NCBI GenBank assembly: GCA_013042475.1
Contig: JABDQA010000072.1
Coordinates: 1-36,073, forward strand
Reading direction: 5' to 3'
Origin: Desulfofustis sp.
GTDB lineage: Bacteria > Desulfobacterota > Desulfobulbia > Desulfobulbales > Desulfocapsaceae
DNA length: 36,073 nt
A program made the position numbers and the translations under genes. The notes under the pieces were generated by a model. It was not told the origin of the DNA, did no database searches, and saw only the letters and a program-made list of their open reading frames with translations. Of the stretch, positions 17,236 to 24,887 are shown piece after piece. Every line of letters begins with the position of its first letter. The first letter of the stretch is position 1.

Positions 17236-18083
17236 TAATAGTCACTTCGGTAGCAGAAGCGCGCGCAGCGATTTCCCGCTGGCGTGGGGATGGCTGTTCC
17301 ATCGGTCTGGTGCCGACCATGGGTTATTTTCACGACGGCCACCTGGAACTTATGCGGGCTTCCGTGCGACAAACAGATAAGACGGTTGTCTCACTTTTTG
17401 TTAATCCAACTCAATTCGGGCCGGAAGAAGACCTTGAGGTGTATCCTCGAGACTTGGAAGGTGATTGTGCTAAAGCCAGTCAAGTCGGCGTCGATCTTGT
17501 GTTCCGCCCGCAGCCCAATGAGATATATAGTCCTGGTCATCAAACAGAGGTTTCGTTAGCTGGGTTGGCCTCCGGGCTCTGCGCTGATGACCGGCCTGGG
17601 CATTTTACCGGGGTGGCCACGGTGGTCGCGAAGTTATTTAACATTGTACTTCCTGATTTTGCGTTTTTCGGGGAAAAAGATTTCCAGCAACTGCGCATCA
17701 TCAGGCAGCTGACTGAAGACCTGAATTTTAGTATTGGGATTGTCGGTGTTCCTATTGTCAGGGAGGCTGACGGGCTGGCGATGAGTTCCCGAAACTATTA
17801 TCTGAGCGAATCTGAACGCTCCGAGGTTCTTGTGCTCTATCGGGCATTGCATCACATCAGGCACAAGGTGCTTGAAGAGCAAGTGGCAAAGGCAGATGAG
17901 CTGATCAACCAGGGCGCCGTCATGATAAAAAAGTGTGTTTCCTGTACTCTCGAGTATTTATCCATCGTCGACGAAAAGAGTCTACAGGCGGTTTCTGACA
18001 TCGAGGGAAAATGTCGCGTGCTTGGTGCGATCCGGGTAAATCAGCGGATAAGACTTATCGACAACATGGCGCTTTACAGGTAA
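17232..18083 (+). CDS. panC: PanC, pantoate-beta-alanine ligase
   Basis: 283 residues, the standard length. It shows the nucleotidyl-transferase HIGH-type motif as HDGH (34-37, in VPTMGYFHDGHLEL). Other conserved parts are VNPTQFGPEEDLEVYPRD, FFGEKDFQQL and 'READGLAMSSRNYYLS', the KMSKS-equivalent region. It condenses pantoate with beta-alanine using ATP, completing pantothenate for coenzyme A. The start is a GTG overlapping the previous gene's stop (GTGA), so the two are coupled. panB and panD are not in the window. Confidence 0.96.
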   Translation: MIIVTSVAEARAAISRWRGDGCSIGLVPTMGYFHDGHLELMRASVRQTDKTVVSLFVNPTQFGPEEDLEVYPRDLEGDCAKASQVGVDLVFRPQPNEIYSPGHQTEVSLAGLASGLCADDRPGHFTGVATVVAKLFNIVLPDFAFFGEKDFQQLRIIRQLTEDLNFSIGIVGVPIVREADGLAMSSRNYYLSESERSEVLVLYRALHHIRHKVLEEQVAKADELINQGAVMIKKCVSCTLEYLSIVDEKSLQAVSDIEGKCRVLGAIRVNQRIRLIDNMALYR

Positions 18084-18149
18084 TGTTCACCGTTGATTGA
18101 TTCGACTAAATTTCAGATAGACAGGTAAAGAAGACAAGGAGGAAGGAGT

Positions 18150-19352
18150 ATGCCTGGTTTTGAAATATTTGGTGATGAAGAGAAACAGCAAATACTCGAA
18201 GTGCTCGATACAGGGGTATTGTTTCGCTACGAATTTGGCGAGCAGCGTCGGGGGATATTCAAGGTCAAGGAGTTTGAGGAAAAATTTGCCGCTTACACAG
18301 GAGCTGGCTATGCCCAGGCGGTGAGTTCGGGCACTGCTGCGGTAAAAGTCGCGCTCAAGGCTTTGGGAGTTGGGCCGGGAGATGAAGTCATCACCCAGGG
18401 ATTCACTTTTGTTGCTACCTGGGAGGCGATACTCGATGTAGGTGCGATTCCAGTATTCACTGAAATCGACGAGACGCTGAATATGGATCCCGACGATCTA
18501 AAGCGCAAAATCACTGATAAAACATCGTGCATTGTCCCCGTGCACATGCTGGGAACTGCAGCACGCATCCAGGAGATAGTTGATATTGGTGACCAGGCCG
18601 GTATCCCTGTGCTTGAGGATACCGCACAGGCAGCTGGCGGCCATATTAACGGGAAATTTCTGGGCACCTTTGGAAAATGCGGCACCTTCTCCTTCGATTC
18701 AGTCAAAACAATAACCACCGGAGAGGGTGGGATGATCATAAGTGATGATCAGAAGCTATATACAGAGATGTCCGAATATCATGACCACGGTCACGATCAT
18801 GCCATTAATCCTGGCGGACGTGGCGGAGAGGGGCGCTCATTCATCGGCTTTAATTATCGGATGATGGAATTGCAGGGTGCGATCGGCATTGCTCAGCTGG
18901 GTAAGCTGGGTTCGATGATCGCAGCCCAGAGGAACAATAAGAACAGGCTGAAAGAATGTCTCAGTTATATTCCGGCGGTCAGGTTCAGGGAACTCATTGA
19001 TCCCGCAGGTGACAGCGCGACCTTCTTGTCTTTTACGCTTGAAGACTCCGATCATCGCAGACGAGTGGGGCGGGTTCTGCGGGAAAATGGTGCACCACCA
19101 ATTTGTTGGGCAGAGAACACCTGGCATTTTTATCCTAAATGGGAGCATTTACTCGCCGGTTCTACCCAGGCACGAAGCGGCTGGCCATTTGCCGAACCTG
19201 GAGGCAAAAGAAGGGTCGTCTATGATCCCGAAGCCTTGCCGGCTTCGGCTGACCTGTTAGACCGGACCTTGGTCTATCCCATTTCAATCAGAATGTCGGA
19301 GACCAGGTTGCAGGATATGGAGGATGCGATCAAGAAGGCTGCTGAAGCCTGA
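18150..19352 (+). CDS. DegT/DnrJ/EryC1/StrS-family aminotransferase
   Basis: 400 residues of a fold-type-I PLP enzyme. Signatures: SSGTAAVKVALKALGVGPGDEV, QGFTFVATWEAI, EDTAQAAGG, and the PLP-binding lysine in SFDSVKTITTGEGGM (Lys186). A His-rich insert HDHGHDHA follows. Relatives transfer an amino group to keto-sugars for surface polysaccharides or antibiotics, or aminate inositol. Here there are no sugar-nucleotide or glycosyltransferase neighbours, so the substrate is open. A very strong AAGGAGGAAGGAG ribosome site precedes the ATG. It follows panC by 66 bp and ends at a strong terminator. Confidence 0.88.
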   Translation: MPGFEIFGDEEKQQILEVLDTGVLFRYEFGEQRRGIFKVKEFEEKFAAYTGAGYAQAVSSGTAAVKVALKALGVGPGDEVITQGFTFVATWEAILDVGAIPVFTEIDETLNMDPDDLKRKITDKTSCIVPVHMLGTAARIQEIVDIGDQAGIPVLEDTAQAAGGHINGKFLGTFGKCGTFSFDSVKTITTGEGGMIISDDQKLYTEMSEYHDHGHDHAINPGGRGGEGRSFIGFNYRMMELQGAIGIAQLGKLGSMIAAQRNNKNRLKECLSYIPAVRFRELIDPAGDSATFLSFTLEDSDHRRRVGRVLRENGAPPICWAENTWHFYPKWEHLLAGSTQARSGWPFAEPGGKRRVVYDPEALPASADLLDRTLVYPISIRMSETRLQDMEDAIKKAAEA

Positions 19353-19375
19353 AAGAAAATTCTCAGGTGGAGATC

Positions 19376-19416
19376 AAAAAGGGGGTCATCGCGGCACGCG
19401 GTGCCCCCCTTTTTTA
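19376..19416. terminator. strong bidirectional terminator
   Basis: An A-tract, GGGGG, an inner stem (ATCGCG/CGCGGT), CCCCCC and a run of six T. The A and T tracts on both sides let it stop the aminotransferase transcript on the plus strand and the hydrolase transcript on the minus strand. The hydrolase stop codon lies within it. Confidence 0.85.
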
Positions 19417-19779
19417 TTGCTTATAGAACTTATGGGAGCCAAACTGAGCTACATAAGTAAATCCTGAGGCCCAGTGTGGGGTAATGGAATCAAGATGGTA
19501 ATGGGTCGCCCCATTGGTAAAGTCAGGAGTTTGCAGGGCAAGATAAACTGAATGCAAACACTCCAGAAATGCATCTGGATCATCGGGTAGATAGGAATCC
19601 TTCTGAAAAGTCCAGCTGAACTGATAGGGCTGATTAATGACCTCTTTTAGAGGCAGTTGTGTTTCTGACGCTCGGTTAAGGGTGACATGGGCAACGGCCA
19701 CCTGCCCAATCTGTGGTTCTGATCTTGCCTCATGGTAGACATTTAGTGTCAACCAGAGCAATCCTTCCAATAGCGTCAT
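19414..19779 (-). CDS. small cell-wall hydrolase (SleB/Hydrolase_2 domain)
   Basis: 121 residues that are essentially one SleB-type domain. The catalytic glutamate lies in NVYHEARSE (Glu17), followed by IGQVAVAHVTLNRA, GATHYH and a C-terminal GSHKFYKQ. Members cleave peptidoglycan as lytic transglycosylases or amidases (spore germination SleB, CwlJ, and similar housekeeping or phage enzymes). No signal peptide or membrane segment is present, and a stop codon lies immediately upstream of the ATG, so it cannot be extended. That is odd for an envelope enzyme unless it is released by lysis or uses another route. No clear ribosome site. Confidence 0.8.
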   Translation of the reverse strand: MTLLEGLLWLTLNVYHEARSEPQIGQVAVAHVTLNRASETQLPLKEVINQPYQFSWTFQKDSYLPDDPDAFLECLHSVYLALQTPDFTNGATHYHLDSITPHWASGFTYVAQFGSHKFYKQ

Positions 19780-20199
19780 TTAATTTTTCTTATTCCAGAA
19801 TCTGCTGGTAAAGCCCTCTGTATTATTTTTACTTGTTATTTCAACCCCATACTTGTCAGGATGGAGCTTGACCTCGACGCGCGGTGTAAGTATCTGTAAT
19901 CAATAGCGAATTAAGAACTGAAAATTAGTGCTACAGAGCCTGGTTAGGACCACTATAAAGGTGTTTTCCAGCTAGTCAAGAGACAAAATTTTGTACTTTT
20001 TTACCCTCATCAGAATTGGGAATAAATCTCAGATGGTTAGCGATTGGACAGGGAAGAATTTTTTTTTAAAAGGGTTTTTAGCGCACATGAGCAGAAGGGA
20101 AGCTTGGAAAGCTCCCAGATAATTATTTATAAATCAGCAAAAGCTCTGGTATAATCTAGTAGTCAAGATGGAAAAGGCTTTCAGATAAGGAGAGCTTCA
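19780..20199. other. 420-bp AT-rich intergenic region
   Basis: No coding frame of note. Close to its right end lies an extended -10 promoter for the small membrane protein (listed separately). A second TGCTACAGA, resembling the -10 of the csp promoter, occurs at 19929-19937 but lacks a convincing -35. There are several A/T runs (for example at 20059-20068). I see no tRNA, riboswitch or repeat structure. Confidence 0.5.
20147..20155 (+). promoter_or_regulatory. extended -10 promoter of the small membrane protein gene
   Basis: TGGTATAAT: a perfect TATAAT (20150-20155) with the extended TGn element. No good -35 box is present (TTATAA at the right spacing). The start near 20162 would give a ~38-nt leader carrying the AAGGAG ribosome site. 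Confidence 0.55.
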
Positions 20200-20460
20200 A
20201 TGCAGGCTATCGAGCAGTTCCTGTTTAATATATATACTTTTTTTACTACCAATTACATTGCTGCCGGCATACTGGTTCTTGTAATCGTCATCGCCGCAGT
20301 GAAAAAGCCCAAAGAGCTATTTAAGGTCAGCGCCCTGATCATCCTCTTTGTTGGCGTACTCTACATTATGATTTACCTGGAAAAATCGATGTTCTCGGGA
20401 GTGTCATCCGGGCAGAAAGCCTATAACGAAGAGCTCCGTACAGGGGGCAAACAACTCTAG
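20200..20460 (+). CDS. small two-helix membrane protein, unknown
   Basis: 86 residues with a good AAGGAG site and its own promoter. Two hydrophobic helices (about 17-34 and 42-60) are joined by a short basic loop, KKPKELFK, which by the positive-inside rule should face the cytoplasm. A hydrophilic tail of ~25 residues would then be periplasmic. It resembles no family I can name. It stands alone between the hydrolase and the lipoprotein, both on the other strand. After it, TGGGAAAAATCCCA can form a hairpin but has no T-run. Confidence 0.7.
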   Translation: MQAIEQFLFNIYTFFTTNYIAAGILVLVIVIAAVKKPKELFKVSALIILFVGVLYIMIYLEKSMFSGVSSGQKAYNEELRTGGKQL

Positions 20461-20624
20461 CCGGGCGTTGATGGGAAAAATCCCACCCTGTGGGCGAGTC
20501 GGATTTTACTTCAGACAAGTTTATATCAATACAGACCGGCCGATACAGCCTTTATTGCGCTGCCTAATTCAACTAAGGTTGCCCGGCGTAAAGGTCCCGC
20601 ATTTCTCAATGAGCGTCTGATTGC

Positions 20625-21182
20625 TCAATCATCGCTTACGCCATTTGGGTTCCCGTTTCTGAAAAAATCATCAACCACCGCCTGCTTCCACTGGGCTTCG
20701 ACCAGTTTCCAACCATCGTTTTCTTGCGCAAGAGTTATGTCGAACCAGTAGATATCTGCCTGGATCCGTCCGAGTATTGATCGATCTGAGATGGGCCGCG
20801 CGGTAAAGGCACCAAGTACTTTTGCCTGGATATGTTCTTCAGCGTTAACGGCCGAATCGAGATCTGTAAACAGATAAATTGACTTCGAGCTCCGTATGTA
20901 CGCTGCCGCAATGGAGACGACATCGCCTGCCGTTCTGTTCTGAGAATCCCGGTATTGGGGGGAAATGAGTTTCTTCAGCCCAAGGATGTCGCGCTCCTCA
21001 AATGCTTCCTCGCTCTCTCTGATGAACTGCGTGGCTATTTCTTCTGGAGTGGTTGGAGAATTGCAGGACACCGCCAGAAGGGGCAGAATAAACAGAAAAG
21101 CGACATAGGGCCTCAAGTAGAGAGCCGAAAGTATAATAGTCCCGATGAATTGAGCAGAGTTTTCGATATTACGGATAGACAT
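20625..21182 (-). CDS. putative lipoprotein, last gene of the flagellar run
   Basis: 185 residues from ATG 21182; the track's start is a TTG eight codons earlier with no ribosome site. A hydrophobic stretch ends in LPLLAVSC, an acceptable lipobox with Cys at position 40. The long N-region (about 23 residues before the core) is unusual, so the true start could be further in, for example at the TTG before RPYVAF. The mature part is ~145 residues and looks like a compact alpha+beta domain, perhaps NTF2/SnoaL-like ('AWW'-type core absent). It starts 40 bp after the PilZ gene's stop and may belong to the same transcript. Function unknown. Confidence 0.65.
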   Translation of the reverse strand: MSIRNIENSAQFIGTIILSALYLRPYVAFLFILPLLAVSCNSPTTPEEIATQFIRESEEAFEERDILGLKKLISPQYRDSQNRTAGDVVSIAAAYIRSSKSIYLFTDLDSAVNAEEHIQAKVLGAFTARPISDRSILGRIQADIYWFDITLAQENDGWKLVEAQWKQAVVDDFFRNGNPNGVSDD

Positions 21183-21222
21183 GGCGCATAGATGAGAACC
21201 GAACAAGAAGAAATGTCACCGT

Positions 21223-21912
21223 TTAATTTGTCACATCCACCTTGAGTCGAAGCAAGCGGCGTTGAATTTCAAAACAGCAGCCCATGATTCGGTCTCTGTC
21301 TTCCGAGGAAATATCCTGGAAATGATAGGCGGTCTCCCATTGGTTCTCATCAATCTGGTGGCTCCTTACCGTTCGGGCCAGCAACTTGATAATTTGAGAA
21401 TTACGCTCGGGAAGGGAAATCTCCAAACGGACGAGATCATCTTCTGGGGGGTTTTCGGAAAAACTGGCAAGAATACCATTTCCACTTATGTCGATAGTCT
21501 TACCTCTGATTGACCAGGCGCGACCCTGGCTGTCAAAAAATTCAGGTTGAAATGATTTGGATATCACCTCAGTAACGGCGTCAACCCTGAAAAATTCGCG
21601 CATTTGCGCATGACTGATTAGTTCTTCCGCTTTCATTTCCAATGCTTGGGGTGTTGCTAAGGCAATCGAGGCTTCCATTGAAATATTGGGTCCGCCGAAA
21701 TCGACATTAACGAGGCAATTTTTACCAAGATCGAGGTTCTCTAAAGGCAGGATTCCCGGTTGAAAGCGCAGTTCAAATCTCGGAGGGGAGACCAATTTGT
21801 AGACCGCCTGAGTCCGGTAACGTTGATTGTTGTTCTTGATCGGCAGGTAAATTCTAACCGGTTTGAGATCCGGTATATCTCTCAAAGGTGATAAGTTGTC
21901 CATAAAGCGCAT
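21223..21912 (-). CDS. PilZ-domain c-di-GMP receptor (YcgR-like)
   Basis: 229 residues with a beta-rich N-terminal domain (about 15-100) and a C-terminal PilZ domain (about 104-225). Both c-di-GMP-binding motifs are intact: RxxxR as REFFR (Arg105, Arg109) and D-x-S-x-x-G as DISGNG (141-146). The two-domain form matches YcgR/FlgZ-type flagellar brakes, which bind the motor switch or stator when c-di-GMP is high. Its place behind fliM, fliN and flhG supports that role. It starts 64 bp after flhG on the same strand. Confidence 0.85.
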   Translation of the reverse strand: MRFMDNLSPLRDIPDLKPVRIYLPIKNNNQRYRTQAVYKLVSPPRFELRFQPGILPLENLDLGKNCLVNVDFGGPNISMEASIALATPQALEMKAEELISHAQMREFFRVDAVTEVISKSFQPEFFDSQGRAWSIRGKTIDISGNGILASFSENPPEDDLVRLEISLPERNSQIIKLLARTVRSHQIDENQWETAYHFQDISSEDRDRIMGCCFEIQRRLLRLKVDVTN

Positions 21913-21976
21913 CTGGTTATGAGATTTTGCAATGATTGAGTAATTATAACGTAATTTTAGCTTAAAGCCAGACGGT

Positions 21977-22807
21977 TCAGCTCACATCTGTTTGTACCAG
22001 CTGCTTCCAAAAAAACTGAACGCTGCCTTTTGGATATCGTCGGGTGACCATGATTGCCAGGCGCTCCGCAAGAGCATTAAAAGAAGCAGCCGAGCTGGAG
22101 TTTGGAAACAGTTCTACAATAGCTTGCTGCTTTCTTATGGCTTCAGTCATCTGCTGGTCAGTGGGTATGGAGCCCAAATAGTCAATAGAGAAATCAAGAT
22201 AGCGATTCGATACGATGCTTAATTTTCGATATACATCCAGGGCTTCATCCTCGTGTGCGACCAAATTTACCACGAGATTAAAATGCTTTTCATGATACCT
22301 GGTTGAAAGCAGTTTCATAAGGGCATATACGTCGGTGATTGCCGTTGGATCCGGTGTCGTCACCAGAATGATCTCCTGGGCGGCGGTATTGAAATAGGTT
22401 ACGTTTTCCGAAATTCCTGCTTCGGTATCAATAAGCAGGTAGTCAAAATTAATTTTCAGAGAATCGAGACCGTCGAGTAATTTAAGCTTTTGGTCGCTTT
22501 CGAGCTGGATAAAAGACTGCAAACCTGAACCCGCGGGTAAAATGTGAATGTCATATGGGCCTTTTACCATGATGGATTCCAGGTCTGCTTCACCTGAGAA
22601 AAAATGATTTAGATTGTAGGCTGGGGTGAGTCCAAATACTACGTCTATATTTGCCAGACCAAGATCGGCATCGAGAATAAGCACTTTGCTTCCCGCTCTG
22701 GCGAGACAGATACCAATGTTGGAAACCACAGCAGTCTTCCCGACGCCGCCTTTTCCACTGGTTACCGAAATAACTTTGGTGGTCAGATTTGGGTGACCAG
22801 TTGTCAT
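21977..22807 (-). CDS. flhG: FlhG (FleN/YlxH), MinD-like flagellar number ATPase
   Basis: 276 residues of the ParA/MinD family. The deviant Walker A is KGGVGKT (19-25), switch I is DADLGLANIDVVFG, and Walker B is LLIDTEAG. The C-terminal part (about 245-276) could hold the membrane-targeting helix. FlhG limits flagellar number and positions assembly by acting on the GTPase FlhF and on FleQ-type regulators. The N-terminal DQAxxLR helix that activates FlhF in polar-flagellate FlhG is not visible, and a stop lies ten codons before the ATG with no intervening start. flhF is not in the window. Confidence 0.88.
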   Translation of the reverse strand: MTTGHPNLTTKVISVTSGKGGVGKTAVVSNIGICLARAGSKVLILDADLGLANIDVVFGLTPAYNLNHFFSGEADLESIMVKGPYDIHILPAGSGLQSFIQLESDQKLKLLDGLDSLKINFDYLLIDTEAGISENVTYFNTAAQEIILVTTPDPTAITDVYALMKLLSTRYHEKHFNLVVNLVAHEDEALDVYRKLSIVSNRYLDFSIDYLGSIPTDQQMTEAIRKQQAIVELFPNSSSAASFNALAERLAIMVTRRYPKGSVQFFWKQLVQTDVS

Positions 22808-22932
22808 CTTTTTAGTTGTCTTGATGGTCGGCTTCTCTCATCACGTCTGATCAACACGTGTTGAATTAACATATTGAAATAGTTGTTAGGCTGGTAACTC
22901 AGGGCTCCATTTTAAAGTAAAAGAGACGGGGA

Positions 22933-23322
22933 TCAACCTAGTTTCTCAATTCGGTCGCTGGCACTGATAACTTCAGTCAGCTTGATACCAAATTTATCTC
23001 CGACCAGCACCGGTTTTCCTTTGGCGATCAATCTGGAATTTACATAAAGATCAAGCGGCTCATCGGCAGATTTATCGAGCTCGATAATCTGGCCAGTTCC
23101 CATTTCTAGAAGATCCTTGAGAAGCAGTTTACAACGCCCGACCTCTACCGAGATCTGAAGAGGGACATCGTATAAAAACTGGAGTCCTCGACTTTGAGAA
23201 GCATCTTCGGGCGCGGACATCTCACCTGGCGTTGCCGGGTCATCAAAGCTCTCTTCGAGGAGATCTCTCAATTCTTCCGGGTCGGGACGGGGATTTTTTT
23301 GTGGGGTATCGGTCGGATTCAT
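22933..23322 (-). CDS. fliN: FliN, C-ring switch protein
   Basis: 129 residues: a Pro/Asp/Glu-rich N-terminal tail (1-~45) and a SpoA domain (about 50-125) with 'YDVPLQISVEVGRCKLLLKDLL' and IELDKSADEPLDLYVN, the FliN hallmark. FliN forms the base of the cytoplasmic C ring and binds FliH. GAGGAA precedes the ATG. It lies 16 bp after fliM. Confidence 0.93.
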   Translation of the reverse strand: MNPTDTPQKNPRPDPEELRDLLEESFDDPATPGEMSAPEDASQSRGLQFLYDVPLQISVEVGRCKLLLKDLLEMGTGQIIELDKSADEPLDLYVNSRLIAKGKPVLVGDKFGIKLTEVISASDRIEKLG

Positions 23323-23338
23323 GGTGTCAGTTCCTCAA

Positions 23339-24325
23339 CTACTGGTATGCATTTAATATTTTTACATTTTTGTTGTGATTCTGTTGTCCGGGAAGGCCTG
23401 AGAATTTGGGAACTCCTTCCACAAGGATTTCAACGGAACTGTCAGGATCATGCGGTATGGGCAGTATGTCGCCTACGCTGAGATCCAATATCTGTTGAAT
23501 GCTGAGGTCTATTGAACAAGTTTGTGCTATAACCGTTACTGGCGTGGCGGTAAGACCTTTCCTGATGTTTTCCGGCCAGTTCTTGTTTTCAAATTTTTGC
23601 AGTTGGGTGAGTTTTTCAAGTGAAGAGCGGTGGGGTACGAGCGAATCAATGGGAAATACTAGTTCGAGTACACCGGCGTCCTCCTCGATTACAGCCTGAA
23701 ACCGATAAATTGCCATTAACGCATCTGATGATGCAAAGGAATGCACACGCTCTTCACTTGCAGTATCGATCACCCTGCTGCGGACTTGCAATATAGGGAT
23801 AAAAGCTTGTTCTATGGCCCGGCAGGCAAGCTCCATTGAGGCTTTGAGAAGACTCAATTCGAGTCTGGTGGGTGACCGATCTGACGGGTTGCTGGCCGCA
23901 CCGCTGAAACCACCGAGCAATTTTTCAAGCACTAAAAACCAGAGATGAGAGTCATAGTTCAGCAGGCAGCCGCTGCTCAGAGGTTTCAGGCTGAGTAAAC
24001 CTGTGGTCTTATGGGGGTCTTGATCCGGTAGATAAGCGCTGAACGGCAGCTGATGGAAATCAATAATTTCAAAGGAGACTCTCTTCTGTAGATAGTGGGA
24101 TAAGGATCTGCCAAATGAGCTGCGGAACCGATCGATAATAAGATTGAAATTGGGTATATCCAATTTCTTTTGTGAATCTGCTGGTAGCTCAAGAAGGTTG
24201 ATCTCGACATGCGCTGAAATGATTTCCTGAGCTCTGGCAGGCTCTGGTCCGGGATAAACCGCTCCATCTTTTTGCAGAGTACGCAGGAGATCAGCGATTT
24301 CCTGTTTTGAAAGAATTGGCTCCAT
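23339..24325 (-). CDS. fliM: FliM, C-ring switch protein
   Basis: 328 residues, the usual size. The N-terminal CheY-P-binding peptide is recognisable as ILSKQEIADLL (4-14). The central CheC-like domain and the C-terminal SpoA domain ('LSVGDILPIPHDPDSSVEILVEG') follow. FliM links FliG to FliN and sets rotation direction. The retained CheY-binding peptide implies a chemotaxis-controlled motor, although no che genes are in the window. Confidence 0.92.
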   Translation of the reverse strand: MEPILSKQEIADLLRTLQKDGAVYPGPEPARAQEIISAHVEINLLELPADSQKKLDIPNFNLIIDRFRSSFGRSLSHYLQKRVSFEIIDFHQLPFSAYLPDQDPHKTTGLLSLKPLSSGCLLNYDSHLWFLVLEKLLGGFSGAASNPSDRSPTRLELSLLKASMELACRAIEQAFIPILQVRSRVIDTASEERVHSFASSDALMAIYRFQAVIEEDAGVLELVFPIDSLVPHRSSLEKLTQLQKFENKNWPENIRKGLTATPVTVIAQTCSIDLSIQQILDLSVGDILPIPHDPDSSVEILVEGVPKFSGLPGQQNHNKNVKILNAYQ

Positions 24326-24352
24326 ATCCTATATCCCGGTAAAGAAATTCGG

Positions 24353-24847
24353 CTATTGAACCACGAAATCCGTAAAATATATCGCCACGGCCTCTCCTTT
24401 TGTCAGCATTTCATTGAGTTCGATGAGCAGCTCTGCTTTAAGCTGCTTCTTACCGTGGACATCGTACAGCTCCTCGAAGGTTTTACTGCTTGCCAGCATG
24501 AGAATGGCATCTCTGATTTTAGGCATGCCTTTATTGATCTCATCATATGCAGCCTGGTTTGACAACTCTATTGTCATTGAGGTCCTGAGATAATGACTGT
24601 TGTCATCGCTGATAATGTTGACAATAAACTCACGTATATCAACCATAGGCCCCATGTTCACCTCAGAGTCAACCTGTGGCCGCGCTGATTCTGATGGACC
24701 AGATACGCTTTTTTTGCTGGTGCTGCTGTAATAGAGCCATCCGCCAATAATTGAACCGGCGACCAGGAGAAGGACCACCACAAATCCTATGGCTTGGTTG
24801 CGGACTGCACCGGTAACGTCTGGATTGTATTTTTTGTTGGCAGCCAT
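24353..24847 (-). CDS. fliL: FliL, stator-associated membrane protein
   Basis: 164 residues: a short cytoplasmic start, one membrane helix (about 20-41, 'AIGFVVVLLLVAGSIIGGWL'), a Ser/Pro-rich linker and a periplasmic domain with VDIREFIVNI, 'HYLRTSMTIEL' and a C-terminal IYFTDFVVQ. FliL rings surround stators and increase torque or stability. AGGA precedes the ATG by 7 nt. The position directly after motB is typical of a stator-linked FliL. Confidence 0.92.
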   Translation of the reverse strand: MAANKKYNPDVTGAVRNQAIGFVVVLLLVAGSIIGGWLYYSSTSKKSVSGPSESARPQVDSEVNMGPMVDIREFIVNIISDDNSHYLRTSMTIELSNQAAYDEINKGMPKIRDAILMLASSKTFEELYDVHGKKQLKAELLIELNEMLTKGEAVAIYFTDFVVQ

Positions 24848-24887
24848 TTTTGATCCTGTCTTTTGCCAAGGACAGGTGTCAAAATTT

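Noticed and set aside
1005-19900. 12-mer AGTATCTGTAAT shared by the csp leader (1005-1016) and the 19.9-kb intergenic region (19889-19900)
   Set aside because: Dozens of 12-mer pairs are expected by chance in 36 kb, and the flanks do not match.
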